Shown here piece after piece: positions 1-12,191 of a stretch of DNA of 64,000 nucleotides (position 1 is its first letter; every line of letters begins with the position of its first letter). Origin of the DNA: Acarospora socialis (lineage: Eukaryota > Ascomycota > Lecanoromycetes > Acarosporales > Acarosporaceae); contig JAMYGW020000001.1 in the NCBI GenBank assembly GCA_025617375.2, forward strand, positions 1,550,001 through 1,614,000. Reading direction: 5' to 3'. Under the pieces are notes generated by a model. That model was not told where the DNA came from and ran no database searches. It worked only from the letters and a program-made list of their open reading frames with translations. Both the position numbers and the translations under genes were made by a program.

Positions 1-604
1 AGTCTTCGGCGTTGACGACACATCCCGATTCACCCCTGAGGGGCTCCTCGTCGACAACCAAACCTCCAAGCCCATTCCGTCGGATCGTTACAAGAATTGC
101 CGCCCTCGTCCGATCCCACAATGTCTCGACGATCTCCGAAAGATTACCGAGATCTTCACGGATTCGACTTACAACTTCTGCCTCGTGAACTACTATGCTA
201 CAGGATCGGACTCGATATCATACCACAGCGATGACGAGCGCTTTCTTGGCGCGAATCCAAGCATCGCCTCCTTGTCATTAGGCGCGAAGAGAGACTTCCT
301 GATGAAGCACAAGCCTGTTCCGCCTTCAGCGTCGGCGACACCTCCATCTACTACGCCGTTGAAATTACCACTGGCATCAGGCGATATGGTCCTTATGAGA
401 GGCTGTACGCAATCCAACTGGCTGCATAGTATTCCGAAAAGAAAGGGGGGCGAAAGTGATAGGGGAAGGATCAATATTACCTTTCGCAAAGCTATGGTGA
501 GGGGTGGCACGGAAAATTACTACAACTACAACGTGGGGAGCGGAGCTGTCTACAAGTGGGACTCGAAGAGACAGGAAATGATGCCATGGCAAGGAACAGA
601 ATAG
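1..604 (+). CDS. AlkB-type 2-oxoglutarate/Fe(II) dioxygenase, 3' part
   Basis: The frame is open from base 2 to the TAG at 602-604, so the gene enters from the left edge and its start lies outside the window. About 200 residues are visible. They match ALKBH2/3-like oxidative demethylases, which repair 1-methyladenine and 3-methylcytosine in DNA or RNA. Seen directly: the NYYATGSDSISYHSDDERF block carrying the HxD iron ligands, the SLGAKRDFLMKHK strand, the distal His in NWLHSIPKR, and the GRINITFRK segment whose two arginines bind 2-oxoglutarate in this family. The catalytic core therefore looks whole. No intron is evident in the visible part. Which methylated substrate it acts on cannot be told from sequence. 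Confidence 0.9.
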   Translation, partial: VFGVDDTSRFTPEGLLVDNQTSKPIPSDRYKNCRPRPIPQCLDDLRKITEIFTDSTYNFCLVNYYATGSDSISYHSDDERFLGANPSIASLSLGAKRDFLMKHKPVPPSASATPPSTTPLKLPLASGDMVLMRGCTQSNWLHSIPKRKGGESDRGRINITFRKAMVRGGTENYYNYNVGSGAVYKWDSKRQEMMPWQGTE

Positions 605-1808
605 ACTGATACGGACTTTATGTCCTTCCAAGTAACTCGGTGCTTCTCTTGGTCATAGATTCCGCCATACGATAACGCCCACGATTATGTGGGCGCCCCA
701 AGCTGCGAGAGCTACCCACTACATCCGCACCGAGATTGGAGAGCCGCCAATGACGAGTTAGCTTCAGCTTTGAACCCCGTCAGGATCATGCTTACCAAGT
801 CAGGACTGTGAAATGAGAAGTCACACGGGGATGTCCGTAGGGATGATGTCGGATGCGAAGCAAGAGGTCGTTGCAAGTGAGAAGAATTGATTCTGAGTGA
901 CAGGCGGGGCAAGGGTTCGAGCGTAAATGCCACATCGTCAGTGTTGGAAAGAAGACGAGGAATTGTAGTCTGCGGCAGGATATTGAAGTGAAAGGAGAAA
1001 GCAAATGCGCGGAAGCAGAACATCATGAATGTTAGATATGTTCAATATATCTAGGACCAGACAAGTAGCCTACCAAGACTGCTCTAGACTTGACGATCAA
1101 CTGTTCTCGGAGATTGCTCTACCCATTGTGTTTGTGGTGATTGACTTAACAACATTTGGCATTCGTGTACCTTTGTTTCAGTGACGTCTCAGTTACTCGA
1201 TGGAAATGAATCTGCTTGGTGTGCTATGACTTACAAAGCTAGACACGTAGTTAGTATGCCTCATGCTCTCAACACCTGTCCAGAATGAGATTTGAGCGTT
1301 CGGTGTACCAATGCATTACAGTCCACAGGCTGCATGGACTCCTACATTCTACCTTCTATCTTTGTAGCGTACAAATAATTTTATCCTCACTGCCCTCTCT
1401 CCGCCACCTATATGGTTAAGAAGGCTTGAATTAGGTGTGGGTTTAGGCATGAATTCCTGGAACCTCTACTTCAATTAGGGCTGGTCTGCGACGGTAAGTC
1501 AGTACCTTAGCTACCTTATGAATATCAAAGGGTGGTCAACCGGAGTCACGGGCCTAAAGTTAGGCGCTGATGGTCTCACATTGAGGCGCTGGTGGGGCCA
1601 AAAGCTTGGTATCAGACCCTGGTCGCAGTGCCCCGCGCTAATATCCACACGGGTGTGGCTGACAAGAAACACTTACGAGTACTCGTACTGTACATACGGT
1701 AACATCGACATAACGAAGAGTTGAGGAAATTTCCGAGCCAGACTCATTTACGTGATTATAACTCCATAAGCTCAGGAGGCCACAAGGATCGACTATCACT
1801 ACGTAGAA
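605..1808. other. Intergenic, no gene seen
   Basis: About 1.2 kb between two genes on the + strand. Open frames here are short, have no recognisable product and look like chance. The last few hundred bases are presumably promoter and 5' UTR of the PX-domain gene. No repeat or RNA gene was recognised. Confidence 0.6.
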
Positions 1809-4800
1809 ATGGGCGGAGTTGTACGAGGGAAAGCTTTGGACGACACCATACAACCTATCAATGGCGCAAACGCAGAGAACAACAATGTCGCGTCGATAGA
1901 CCGAGCGGTAGCTGAGAAGGCCACCCTCAGCAGAGCAGCGTCTATACCACAGGCCGGACATATCTTGACCGGCAGACAAGAGCACTGTACTGCAGTCTTG
2001 TGAACCAAACCCTAAGAAAACCGCTGACATGTTTACAGACCTTAAGCGTGAACTCATCTCTCAGCAAGTCGACTATGAAATCTCAGAATTAGCTTCACCA
2101 ACCGCCTTACAGAGATTCGGAGCACCGTTTCGGTCAGAGTATGGGGAGGTGGCGCCGGTCGACTCGGAGCTTCCGATCTTACGGTATATTTTCGTTCACC
2201 ATGTGCGAAAGTTCCCGTTTTTGGATCAGGCAAGAGAGAAGGAATTCTGGCAGGATAAGCTACAAGTTGTGGGTACTCCAGTCCTCATCTTCGACGGCGA
2301 ACAAAAGCTGACCTGTGCACTTTGTACTGTTAGTTCTTGGAGTCGTTCACCAACAAACATATATCCTCGTCAGAAGACAGACTAGAGGAGACAAAGCGGC
2401 GGAAGCTTGCGTTGAAATGCAAGAAGCTAGTGGAGCTCATGATGGTCTCGGGGATCCCAACAGCGTCAGGTTATGAGGAGCGGATACGATTCTCGGAGAT
2501 GGAGGTTGTGGATAGGGGGGCAAATGAACAGGGACTGCTAGTGAATACTCCTGAGGGCCATTTAATTAACGGCTGGGACGTCAATGTTGCTGCTGTCCGA
2601 ACAACGTCGGTAAAACGAACTGTAAGATACCATCAGCATGCAGTAAGTATCCCCGAGTGCCCTGACCAATCTGCAAGTCGAGTGATTGAATGACTACATT
2701 AGGAATTCCTATTACGAGTGAAACGAGTTGGCGAATCAGACATCTATGTCGGCCGACGATACGGCGAATTTTCGAAACTCCACAAACGCTTGCGAACCGA
2801 GCTGCCAGGGAAGATTTTGCCCCCCTTGCCGAGAAAGAACAAGAGCTCTACGAGCTCCAATCTGCTTAGCGTTGGTGGTGGAGACGATGATGACTCCTCA
2901 GTCTCATCCGTCTCCACACAGGGCAACGCTGCAGACGACAGCTCTTTGCGTAATCTTATCACTACTGGCCATCGACGGTCGGGATCTGCCCAACGCTCGC
3001 CGCGTGCCTCTGCAGACTATGGCAGAATGCCATTCACACTATATCGGGAAGATCAACGTGTGTCTCTCCGAGCTTGGCTGCGAAAACTGCTCCAAAACCA
3101 GCAAGTTGCTGGCAGTAGGGCAATGACCGACTTTTTGACCAGTAAACCAATCAAGCTGAACGAAGAAGAACTAGGGGACATTGAACGCCGAAAAGAAATG
3201 GATGAGAAGCGTATTGAGGAACAGAAGCGATTCTATGAGATAGCAAAGCAAAGGGCGAAGGAGCTGGATGTATATATGGAGCGGTTTAGGAGGGACATTG
3301 TTGAACGCAGTAAGTCTGAATATACGAGCTTCTGCAGCAAGCTTTGAACTAAACGCTCTTAGATGGTTTAACAAAGCTTTTCAAGGAAATCAGGGAGAAG
3401 GAAAAGATCGATGACCTCAGTACGGAGTACAAGAAATTCGCAGAGTGGCTACGGATTGAGTAAGACTCGTCGTTATTTTTCGTTGCTATTTGCTGATAGC
3501 GAGATAGAGTGGCAGCGACAATATACCATCTCTTTCTTGCAGAGGACAACTCTCCAGAACTGTTCGCTCAAGCCAGAAGAATCCACTCCCTCATTCCTTA
3601 CAGCATCCTAAAGAACGTCATCCGAATAGCGAACCCGGCAGCAGTCATGACCGGGGTACTTGACCTTTTCCTCGCACAGCCTTTTGGTTCTCGATCACTC
3701 ATGCAACGAATCTTCTCCATGACTCTGAACGACGGTATTAAGGGCTTCCAACGGTCCATAGATTCTCTGGTGATGAAGATCAACGATCCCATATTGTGCG
3801 AGAAGTTGAAGAAGTTTGCGGAAGCGGACGAGGAGACCAAAAATATGGTCCGGAGTGAAGCGGCGGTCGACGATATTGACCTCATAGTCGCCATCCTGAG
3901 ATCAGAATTGTTCGCACCAGAACTGAGACCTGAGCAGATTGGGAAAGTCTTCAATGCTTACGTTGCGTGGAACAATGCTGTGGAAAATGTAAGCATCCAG
4001 TCTATATTCAGTGCAGTAGCAACAACACTAATAGAATAGGTCGACGAGGAAATGAAGCAGGGGGCCCAACTCTTCGCGTACTTGAAGCAACTACTCAAGC
4101 TTTACACGAGACAAAGAGATAAAGCAATGATGTTGAGCATCATAGAAGAAGTAGGCTTCGCCTAAGAGTATACCTTTCAGCATGGCATATGCTAACATTC
4201 AAGGCAGCCCGTAACGCTGCAACTATTCCGCGACCTCTTCACTATCTTCTACGAACCCCTAGTACGCGTCTACAAATCCGCCAACGTCTACAACAGCGTC
4301 ACCGACTTCGCCGTCTTCGCCGACGACATGTTCGCGGTGGTGGAAAAAGCCCAACGGCAAGACGTTTCCGCCGACCCGAATCAGACCGTGCAATCCTTCA
4401 TCGACCTCTGTCAGCGCCACGAGCACAACTTCTACAAGTTCGTGCACGAAGTCCACATTCACGACAACGGCCTCTTCGAGCAGCTCATGGGCTGGCTCGA
4501 AGGCATCCTCGAGTTCCTCCGGCACGGCCCGAAAGGCGGCAAACTCGACATGAACGCCCTCTTCCAGGGCGCCGTGGACATGCGCCGCATCGACAAAAAC
4601 GCCGCGGTCGCGGAAATCAACGCGCTCGTCAAGTGGCAGGAAGAGCGCAAGAAATGGCACCAGGACAAGACGCGGCAGAAGATGGCCGCCGAGGGTTCGG
4701 AAATCGCGCCTGGAAGCAAGGCGTTCAGGAGCAGCGATTTCGGCATCAACGAGGTATGCACACCTTTTCTCCTTCCACAACACCCCTGACCCCTTCCGTA

Positions 4801-5089
4801 AAAGGCCTTCGCACAACACAACTCCGTCTCGCAGACACTCGCCCAAACTAACATTTTACGGACGTCGCAGGTGGATCTCCAAGACCTCCAGATCGAAGAC
4901 GAGCATTCCAGCGACGAAGACTCGGCCGACGAGGATCTGGACCCTATCATCGCGGAGCGCAAGCGCCGCGCCAGGAAACAGGACCATCTGAGACGCTCGG
5001 CGGGCGAGCCGGTCAAGCCGGTCGTGAGGGAGCTGCCGAAACTGCAGTCGAGTTTCGTCGCGATGTTGAGGATGGTTTTGGCCGATTGA
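1809..5089 (+). CDS. PX domain protein with PXB and DUF3818 regions (Lec1-like)
   Basis: Proposed exons: 1809-1986, 2039-2268, 2334-2642, 2703-3309, 3363-3459, 3508-3988, 4040-4150, 4208-4753, 4871-5089, giving 925 aa in frame. Order: N-terminal PXB-type region (about 45-235), a PX phosphoinositide-binding domain (from EFLLRVKRVGESD at about 240, including YVGRRYGEFSKLHKRL and interrupted by a Ser-rich loop), then the long helical DUF3818 region (about 440-850) and an acidic/basic tail. Yeast YPR097W (Lec1), linked to lipid droplets and sterol distribution, has the same parts. The ATG at 2029 is not the start: it lies inside an intron, between a CTGAC branch site and the acceptor at 2038. Joining 1986 to 2039 restores the codon for Tyr in QEHYLKREL. 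The gene is convergent with CCT4. Confidence 0.85.
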
Positions 5090-5869
5090 GAGATTGCGTG
5101 GAAGGTACTTGGGGCTTATTGCTGGGACGAGGGTATGTTTGGGTTGGAAGGGCGGGCTGGATTCGGGCGGGGAAGCGTAGAAGGGAAGGAAGGAAAGGGA
5201 AGGGCAGGGGAGTGTATTGTTAGGCGGGCAGGTAATGAGGGTATGAGTTATGGTATTGTGGGATTGCATGGAGAAATGGGTCGGAGACTGCTGGGATGGG
5301 TGCTGGGTATATAGGATGAGAATAAACGAGCTTTTGCCGATAAGGTCTCCGTCTTTATCGGGTCGTCGTTGGCCATCGCCATCATTGTGCAGTCATGTGC
5401 GATCGCAACTCCCCAGTATGGTTGCCGTTCTTGCAAGTCATTGGGAGATCATGTACTGTGGGTAAGGTAATTGTGAGGATCCTTTCAGAAGTGTTTGCGT
5501 AGGTGGCGGAGGAGTTCTGTCTCCAAGCGCTTTTCACTGGCTTGAAGAACCCCCGTATAGTCAGTATTCTACAGGAATGCAGTCTCATGCTGCTCCTGCG
5601 ACCTGGGACTTCGATAGAATGACAAAAGGGCTTGGAATAAGCGTTGGATGTTCCATCACCTTCGTCTTGATGTTCGATGACCTTACCACACTACTTAGAT
5701 GCTACGGGTACGCCATGCTGTCCTCCGGGCTGGTTTTTTGATAGGCGAATAAGGTAGTAGCCCCTGAAGGTATCCTCGGGTCCTACCTCGTGACAACGAC
5801 AGAACGCACGACAGACTTTAACGCTTGCACTCTTTTCAAAGGACCTGTCTATTAAGCTACCCTCAACAT
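5090..5869. other. Convergent intergenic region
   Basis: About 780 bp between the 3' ends of the PX-domain gene and CCT4. It holds a purine-rich run around 5170-5215 and should contain both 3' UTRs. I see no gene here. Confidence 0.6.
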
Positions 5870-7946
5870 CTATCGAGACAGCGCAATATCATCGATCCTC
5901 AAAATAAGCTTGACCGTCTCCGCCGCCAGCTCAATAGCACTCGTACTGACCAACAACGGCTGCAGCACGTTCTCCTCCGCGATATTATTCTTGACGCCCC
6001 CACTCTTAATACTGACGCCCGCATTCCTCTCCCCAAACTCATGCCTATGCCTCAAATCCGTTACGACGCGGATCGAATTGAGGCCCGCATTCTCCGCCAA
6101 CGTCGTCGGGATGACTTCCATGGCGTCGGCGAACGCCCGCCAGCAGATGGCTTCGGTGCCGGTCAGGGCGCGTGCCTGGTGGGAGAGGGATTGGGTGATT
6201 TCGATCTCGGGCGCGCCGCCGCCGGCGATGAGGGCTTTTTTCTTGACGAGGCAGCGGATGACGCAGAGGGCGTCGTGCAGGCTGCGCTCGGCTTCGTCGA
6301 GGATCAGCGCGTTGGCGCCGCGGCAGACGATGGAGACGGTTTGGCCTGCGCCTTTGACGCCGGTTACTTTGACGGTGCGCGAGCCGGAGGATTGGACTTC
6401 TTCGATCAGGTCGGCGGTGCCGAGCTTATCTTCGGTGAAGGAGTCGATGTCGGCGATGGGTTTGCAGCCTGTGCTCTGTTTTTGTGGGGTTTGTCAGCGA
6501 GGGTTGGTGTTTGAGAGAGAAGGATTGCTGGAGTGGTTTACCTTGCAAATGAATTCTACTTCGTCGCGCTCGATATCTTTAACGGCTAGGATGTTGAGTT
6601 TTGCAAGGAAATGGAGACTTAGGTCGTTGACGGCGTCTCGTAATATTGATTTCTGGATAAAGAGGACGTTGCACTTCGCTTTCTTAATCTTTTTGACCAT
6701 GTTTAAGAGATATGTCCGCTCTTCCTTCAGGATCTTGTCCATTTGCCGGTAGTCGTTGACAACAATTTGGTTCTCCATCTGTACAACGCGCCCGGTCAGA
6801 TTTTGTCGCTGATAATGCCCATTCAGAGCACTTACGTCAGGCTTGGGAGGACTGAGCTGAAACTGTATAAGTCCTATTCGAGCTTTTTCCATCCTCGCTG
6901 GGCCACCACCGCTCTTGACAACCCCTTGATTCAAGACCAGACCATCAACCATCTCGCTATCTTCTATCGTGCCACCGACTTTCTTGATGATTCGAATGTT
7001 CTTCAGGTCAACATTATCTGCCGTTTTCTGATCAATTGTTTTGAGGACAGCATCTACTGCCATAGGGCCAAGGAGATTTGAATGCTGTGAGACTATTTTC
7101 GATGATAGCGAGGTGGACGCGGCTTGAAGGAGGGTAGGTCGGTCGGAGAGGGAGATTGGGCGTGACATGTCGGTAAGAGTCTTGACGGCCGCCGCGGCCG
7201 CACGCTGGAAAGCTTCTGAGATGACGGTGGGATGTATTCCTGCGTTGAGTGTGTGCTTCAGTATATAGGCACTGGCGGAACCGTGGCAGGTAATGCCCGT
7301 ACCTTTCGCCAGTAATCTGTCCGCTGCACCAAGTAGGCTTCCTGCAATAACAACCACAGACGTAGTGCCATCTCCCGCTTCCACATCTTGTGCTGCGCTC
7401 AGGTCTACCAGCATCTTCGCCGCCGGATGCATCACACTCATGCCCTTCAGCATAGTGTTTCCATCATTTGTCTGAACCAATCGTTAGACTCTGATATATT
7501 CCAAGCCTTAGGCAAGATTGCCGGTCGAAGGTGTGGCCTTACTATAATGGTCTCGCCTTTGCCGGTTTGTATCTGTACACAAGTCAGCTCCGTGAGAACC
7601 ATATGCCCTTGATCGTGCTTTACCATCTTGTCCATTCCTCTTGGACCTAACGACTATGTTCCTATTCTTAGTCTCAATCCTAGAAAATACTGCCTTGCTC
7701 GGAGCTCACCGTTCGTATGGCATCCGCAACAGCTATGAGAAGCTGTTAGCACAAGCGTAGTCAGCGTAATTAGCTGGGCATACCTCGAGCCGCCATGATG
7801 TTGGCATTCCGTACAGCCATCGGCTTCTCTCTATCCTATGATCGGCATCAGCAATGCGAGCTGGCGGTCCCTTGCCTTGAGAGTAGCAAAGTCACCTTAA
7901 AAGCATTATTGCCAGAATTTGCGCTGGCACTCAGGGTAGCTGCCAT
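5870..7946 (-). CDS. CCT4: T-complex chaperonin TCP-1/CCT subunit delta
   Basis: Exons on the minus strand: 7946-7896, 7835-7784, 7732-7710, 7653-7624, 7572-7543, 7471-7303, 7239-6836, 6778-6542, 6475-5870. They give 533 aa, the normal size for CCT4. The subunit belongs to the cytosolic eight-member ring that folds actin, tubulin and WD-repeat proteins using ATP. Diagnostic segments: [45 protein letters not shown] (nucleotide site), [15 protein letters not shown] with the catalytic GDGTT, and [11 protein letters not shown] near the C-terminus. The first five exons are only 51, 52, 23, 30 and 30 nt. The 63-bp intron at 7302-7240 is a multiple of three and open, so an unspliced reading would wrongly add 21 residues. 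Confidence 0.95.
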
Positions 7947-8608
7947 GTTGTGTATGCACCCGGTTAGTTCTTGGTACGGAGTAGAATTGTCCAAAATATA
8001 TTTGAACCGTTGCCTTGCATGTGTCAAGTTATTCGCGATCAAAGCTCTGTCGCGTAACGCTAACGTATGCAGGTGCACTAAATATCACTTGGTAGGGTAA
8101 AGCGTGCAGTATCCGGTTTACCTTAATTTGCTACAGCATGAAAAGTGACTTCTAACGATCTCTTTACAAGCAAACCAATAGGAGCATGAACTCCATATGA
8201 CTTCTTTCACTAATACACATAATTAGATTGTCCATAGAGTCCCCTTTCTCCTAGGAGTCCTGGTCCTCCCAGCCATACCTGCTTGCGAAAATAGCTCCAA
8301 GCCGATCCCTTTTTCGATCACATCTCATCTTTCTCCCCGCCCATATACTCTTCGATATCCTTTCAGAGACGTGGAGGCTTCGGAAAGGTACGTGGCCCCC
8401 TCTTACTTGCTCTCAAAGCAAGGGTCTGATGTAACACTCAGCGGGACGCCAGACGGCAGCACTGCAATGAAATGAGAGCTTGGCGCTGGAGCACCCCACG
8501 GCCCCGGTGGATACGTGAGGGCCCAAGAAGACATTCCAGGAATAAGGGCAATCCTCACAACACGATAATTATCTCTATAAATGAATTAGATACACGTAAT
8601 CGATGCGC
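7947..8608. other. Intergenic, no gene seen
   Basis: About 660 bp upstream of CCT4 and downstream of the F-box gene, both on the minus strand. It presumably carries the CCT4 promoter. No ORF, repeat or RNA gene was recognised. Confidence 0.55.
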
Positions 8609-9742
8609 CTAACTCTCAATATCAGCGACAAGCTTGGAAAATTCGACATCAGAATCCAAAGGCCATATGCTTGAGAGCCCATCGACCCTGGACTTCGAAC
8701 GCGCAGAATCCTCAAATGACCTTCGAATACTGCCCGGTACGAAAGCGGGCGAAGAATCTGGAGTAGGAAGATTGTTATAGATAGGCTGGATTTGAGTGCG
8801 CCAGCGAATGTCAAAAGGCGTGTCACAAGGGCCAAGGTTTTTCCAAGCCGTGATGTAGAAAGCTTGACCGCGGGGCGACCAATTGGAGTCTAAAAATGCT
8901 ATAATGAATTCCGTTGAGCAGTATTGACATTGTTTGATGCCGGCGCAGCCAGCACAAGACTGGTTCGATCCATGGCTCATTCGACAGCGAATCCTTTCCG
9001 ACAGGTTGTCGTCATCGCAGACCCATGTCCAATGAGGACAAATGACCGGGCGAAAACTTCTGACTCGTCTGAAATCCTCACCAAGGCGTAGCAGGATTCG
9101 CCATTCAAGCTTCACAACAAGGGTTTCGTTCACAACACGGGCGGACGTATGCCCGTGTGGGATATTGTGTGGGTAAGAATATTTGTGAGCTTGAGAGACC
9201 GAGTCCAGATAGATGTTGTCCGTTGCACCTAGCTTATGCGACTTCATGATCATCTGAGTGTACTGGAATCGTAAATCGAAGAAATAGAAGCATCGAACGA
9301 CACCATCGGCCTGGGTGCACGGAGGTTCGTGCCCGAATCTCCACATGGTAGGCGAGTCTGGCTTCAGGCCGAAAGGATGGAGCTTTGCGCAATGGTGGCA
9401 TATTAGCCACTCACGCAAGTCTCTCTGCAATGAGTCCAAGAAGCTTATTTTGGCCTTTCTATGATCCTTCGTCCGTAACGTGAACCAGCTTTGATTTCCA
9501 ATTGCCCATTGTAGTGATTTACTACAAAGGGTGAAGCAGGCTGCCGAGTCCGGGGTGAGAAAGCTTGCTATATATTGTAAGAGCTCCACCGGTAGCTGTT
9601 CGAGCATCAAGGGTGTAGAGTGCCGCCAATCAGAATTTGCCATGCGAATGGCAGATCTCTCCTGTCTCTTTGCATTTCCGCCCATTCTCCCATCTTTTCC
9701 ATGGCGTAGAAAGCGAAATAGCAGGAAGGAGATGAAACACAT
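8609..9742 (-). CDS. F-box domain protein, fungal type
   Basis: A single-exon frame of 377 aa starting at the ATG at 9742. Later in-frame ATGs, for example the one opening MANSDWRHS about 33 residues in, could be the true start. The F-box lies at about residues 45-75 (LEQLPVELLQYIASFL followed by a CFTLCSKSL helix), the part that binds Skp1 in SCF ubiquitin ligases. Downstream come the CHHCAKLHPF motif, common in filamentous-ascomycete F-box proteins, and a Cys-rich stretch (CAGCAGIKQCQYC) that could bind metal. The C-terminus has no known substrate-binding repeats. F-box proteins of this kind form large, fast-evolving families, and the substrate is unknown. Confidence 0.8.
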   Translation of the reverse strand: MCFISFLLFRFLRHGKDGRMGGNAKRQERSAIRMANSDWRHSTPLMLEQLPVELLQYIASFLTPDSAACFTLCSKSLQWAIGNQSWFTLRTKDHRKAKISFLDSLQRDLREWLICHHCAKLHPFGLKPDSPTMWRFGHEPPCTQADGVVRCFYFFDLRFQYTQMIMKSHKLGATDNIYLDSVSQAHKYSYPHNIPHGHTSARVVNETLVVKLEWRILLRLGEDFRRVRSFRPVICPHWTWVCDDDNLSERIRCRMSHGSNQSCAGCAGIKQCQYCSTEFIIAFLDSNWSPRGQAFYITAWKNLGPCDTPFDIRWRTQIQPIYNNLPTPDSSPAFVPGSIRRSFEDSARSKSRVDGLSSIWPLDSDVEFSKLVADIES

Positions 9743-10665
9743 GTCGGCATCAGTACCAATGTGTAAACTTAAACAGAGGAGTCAGGAACGTCTCTAAAGG
9801 TAGGGAGATGATGAAGTTCTGTGTGCGGTAGGCTACCTATGGTAGGTGGAACTATCTTACTGGGAAGATGCAGATTGGACACGTTTCGTATTGAGAAACA
9901 TGTTCTGTAAAGGCAGCATTGTGCACTTCAAGACCACGGGTTTAGTACTGTGAAGTCAGCCTCAATCGATACTGAAGTCAGTCTACCAGAATTTGGATTT
10001 AACCTTAGTTATGGGTCTGTTACAAACTGTTCCATAATACCAGGTCTTGCAGAACGCTAGGCTATCGTTAAGACCTCAATTGTTGTTTTTTTCGAATTAG
10101 GTTAATGGTTTGTTATTGTTCTATTATAACATCTTAGTTATCGGTCTATCTTGAAGCTTCCAATGTCTTCGGGTATGGGATCTGGAGCGTCTCGAATGTA
10201 GTATGTAGAATTGTGTTGTGTGTATAGCTCTTGCGAGCTGACAACCAGAGACACCACAATCCAGGTTTTGCCTACATCTGAAGAAGTTCGGGGACTGAAA
10301 ACAGGCAAAGGGGCTCACTTTCATCACACCTTTGGCATGACATACTTCGATTTACTCTGCTTCGCCGAGCTCAGCTGCAACGACCTAGAATTACAGAACT
10401 CTGCATTTATGAGCTGGACATGACATCAAAGAAGCGATTAAAACATACTGAGCTGACTATCTTCGACGAAAACTTCGTGAATAACAAGCGATCCGAGAAA
10501 GGTAACGATAGAATTGCGTATGAGATGCAACGACAATTGAAGCAGAGCTTGCTCAGGTATGATGTCTTCTACCTCTAAATCCTCCAATTGAACTTCATAG
10601 CATTGCATCACTACAGCTAAAAGTAGGAAACAGATGGCAAAGACGCAGTTGCCTCCAAAGAGAAA
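9743..10665. other. Intergenic, no gene seen
   Basis: About 920 bp, AT-richer than its surroundings around 10080-10140. It contains the F-box gene's upstream region and the 3' side of the next minus-strand gene. Open frames here are short and unconvincing. Confidence 0.55.
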
Positions 10666-12191
10666 TCATTTGCCGTAGCTGTCCAGGTCCTGCAACGCAC
10701 CAGCAAGATCCTTAAGGTCGGGCTGAGCAATGTAGGCGACCTTGATGAATTCATCCACTGTAAACCTTTGTTAGCACAACGTCCCTTGAGTTACAAAGGC
10801 GACGCATTTCCACATACCCTCACTGTAAAGCGTGACCCACTCATCTTGAATCATATCCAAATCAAGACCTTCGAGGTCTTGATCGTCGTAATGCTCGCCG
10901 CTATTGTCTACAAAGGTCTCGAGAGTATCAAGGGACGCCTGGAAAGATTGCAGTTGGCCCTGAATTTTGTTCAGAGTACTCGTAGCTGCGTCAACGAGGG
11001 AGACCAATGCGGTCACATCTGACTAATCATCGACGGCAGGTCAGTAAATTGTCAAGATCCTTAAGAGATCCATAGTAACGATGCGGCTTACCGAAATACT
11101 GGTCAAGTCACTGATTACGATCAGATCTGCGTTCAGCTCGCTGGTGTCTTTCTGTATCTTCTTCAAGATCGTTTCCATGTCGTTCTTGATCTTGTTGATT
11201 TTATCGTTGTAGATGCCAAGAACGGTCGCTCCAGCGATTGTACCCCACATGGGACTGAGAAGCAATCAGTTTCCACACAGTATCGCGATCAGTAATGAGA
11301 GCTGGGGACATACATCCAGATATAGCCGTATGCGCCGTCGCGAATGGCACGATCTGGTGGTTCTTAGCAACATAAAGGTTGCTTCTAAGCAGACATTTAC
11401 CTTTCTTGAGCTCCTTCTCGTCAGCATCGTACTGGTTCTTCAAACCGTTGATTTCTTCCTGCAAGTGTTCGACCCTGTCTTTCAATCCACCTGCCCGATT
11501 AAGATCATCCTTCAAGACTCCATTAAGTTTAGTAAGGTTGACTGCTGAAGTTATAGTCGCTGTCCTGAACGATCCTACGTCATCTTTGATGTTTCCACAA
11601 GTTTCGTCCATTCCCTTGATCTGCTTCTTCTCTGCCCTGACCAGAGCTTTGATCTTCTCTGCCAGGCTGTCAATGGTACTTTGATCATCGCCGTTCTTGA
11701 CCGCTTGCTGGAATTGTTGCGCGTACTGAAGCATTTTCCCCTGGTACGATTCGGTCCCTTTACCCCCGGCGGAAATGGCATACGTCCTGATCTTAGTACT
11801 CAGGTCGATCATGGCCTGGTACGTGCTGTCGCGGAACTTTGTTGTATCGGCTTGAACCTATATAATAGTGTAAGTTATCTGTTGCATAGGCTTAGGAACT
11901 GGTCGCGTATCGTGACCTCTTATTCCCAGAGACACTCAGAGATGTACTCACAGTGGCGTACTCAGCAATGACCTTGTCAACATCAGGCCACAAATCGCTC
12001 GTCAAATCTTCTTCCCTGAAACCAAGGGATTGCGCCAGAGCGGATCTTGAAGTAGGCCGTAGACATCCAGTCCAGACATACTGCATGAGTGACCGGATGT
12101 CTGCAGAGTGAAGGACATAGCTCTTGTTGTCGCTTTCATTGAGGAGCTGGTTCGGTGTCCAAGCCGCATTGTCACCGATCTTTTTTTCCAT
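10666..12191 (-). CDS. Alpha-helical pore-forming-protein-like (XaxA/YaxA-type architecture)
   Basis: Six exons with canonical borders and matching phases: 12191-11952, 11857-11401, 11353-11314, 11254-11092, 11022-10818, 10757-10666. The product is 398 aa and looks intact. It is nearly all helix. A long amphipathic helix bundle precedes a coiled coil (EHLQEEINGLKNQYDADEKE, about 205-230), then a short Gly/Trp-rich hydrophobic hairpin (about 239-261, ending GTIAGATVLGIYND), then a second coiled coil (KIKNDMETILKKIQKDTSEL) and a C-terminal helical part. Coiled coil, hairpin, coiled coil at about 400 aa is the plan of the bacterial alpha-xenorhabdolysin A subunit family and of ClyA/HBL-type pore formers. 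Assignment is by architecture and motif resemblance only. No signal peptide is evident. It is divergent from the helical-protein gene at 13108. Confidence 0.6.

Noticed and set aside
2029-2031. ATG as start of the PX-domain gene
   Set aside because: It lies between a branch site and an acceptor. Splicing from 1986 gives a better, longer N-terminus.
1638-2057. 139-codon minus-strand open frame
   Set aside because: It overlaps the first exon and intron of the PX-domain gene and has no recognisable product.
5910-6752. 280-codon open frame on the + strand
   Set aside because: Antisense to CCT4 exons with no family signal; CCT4 on the minus strand is certain.
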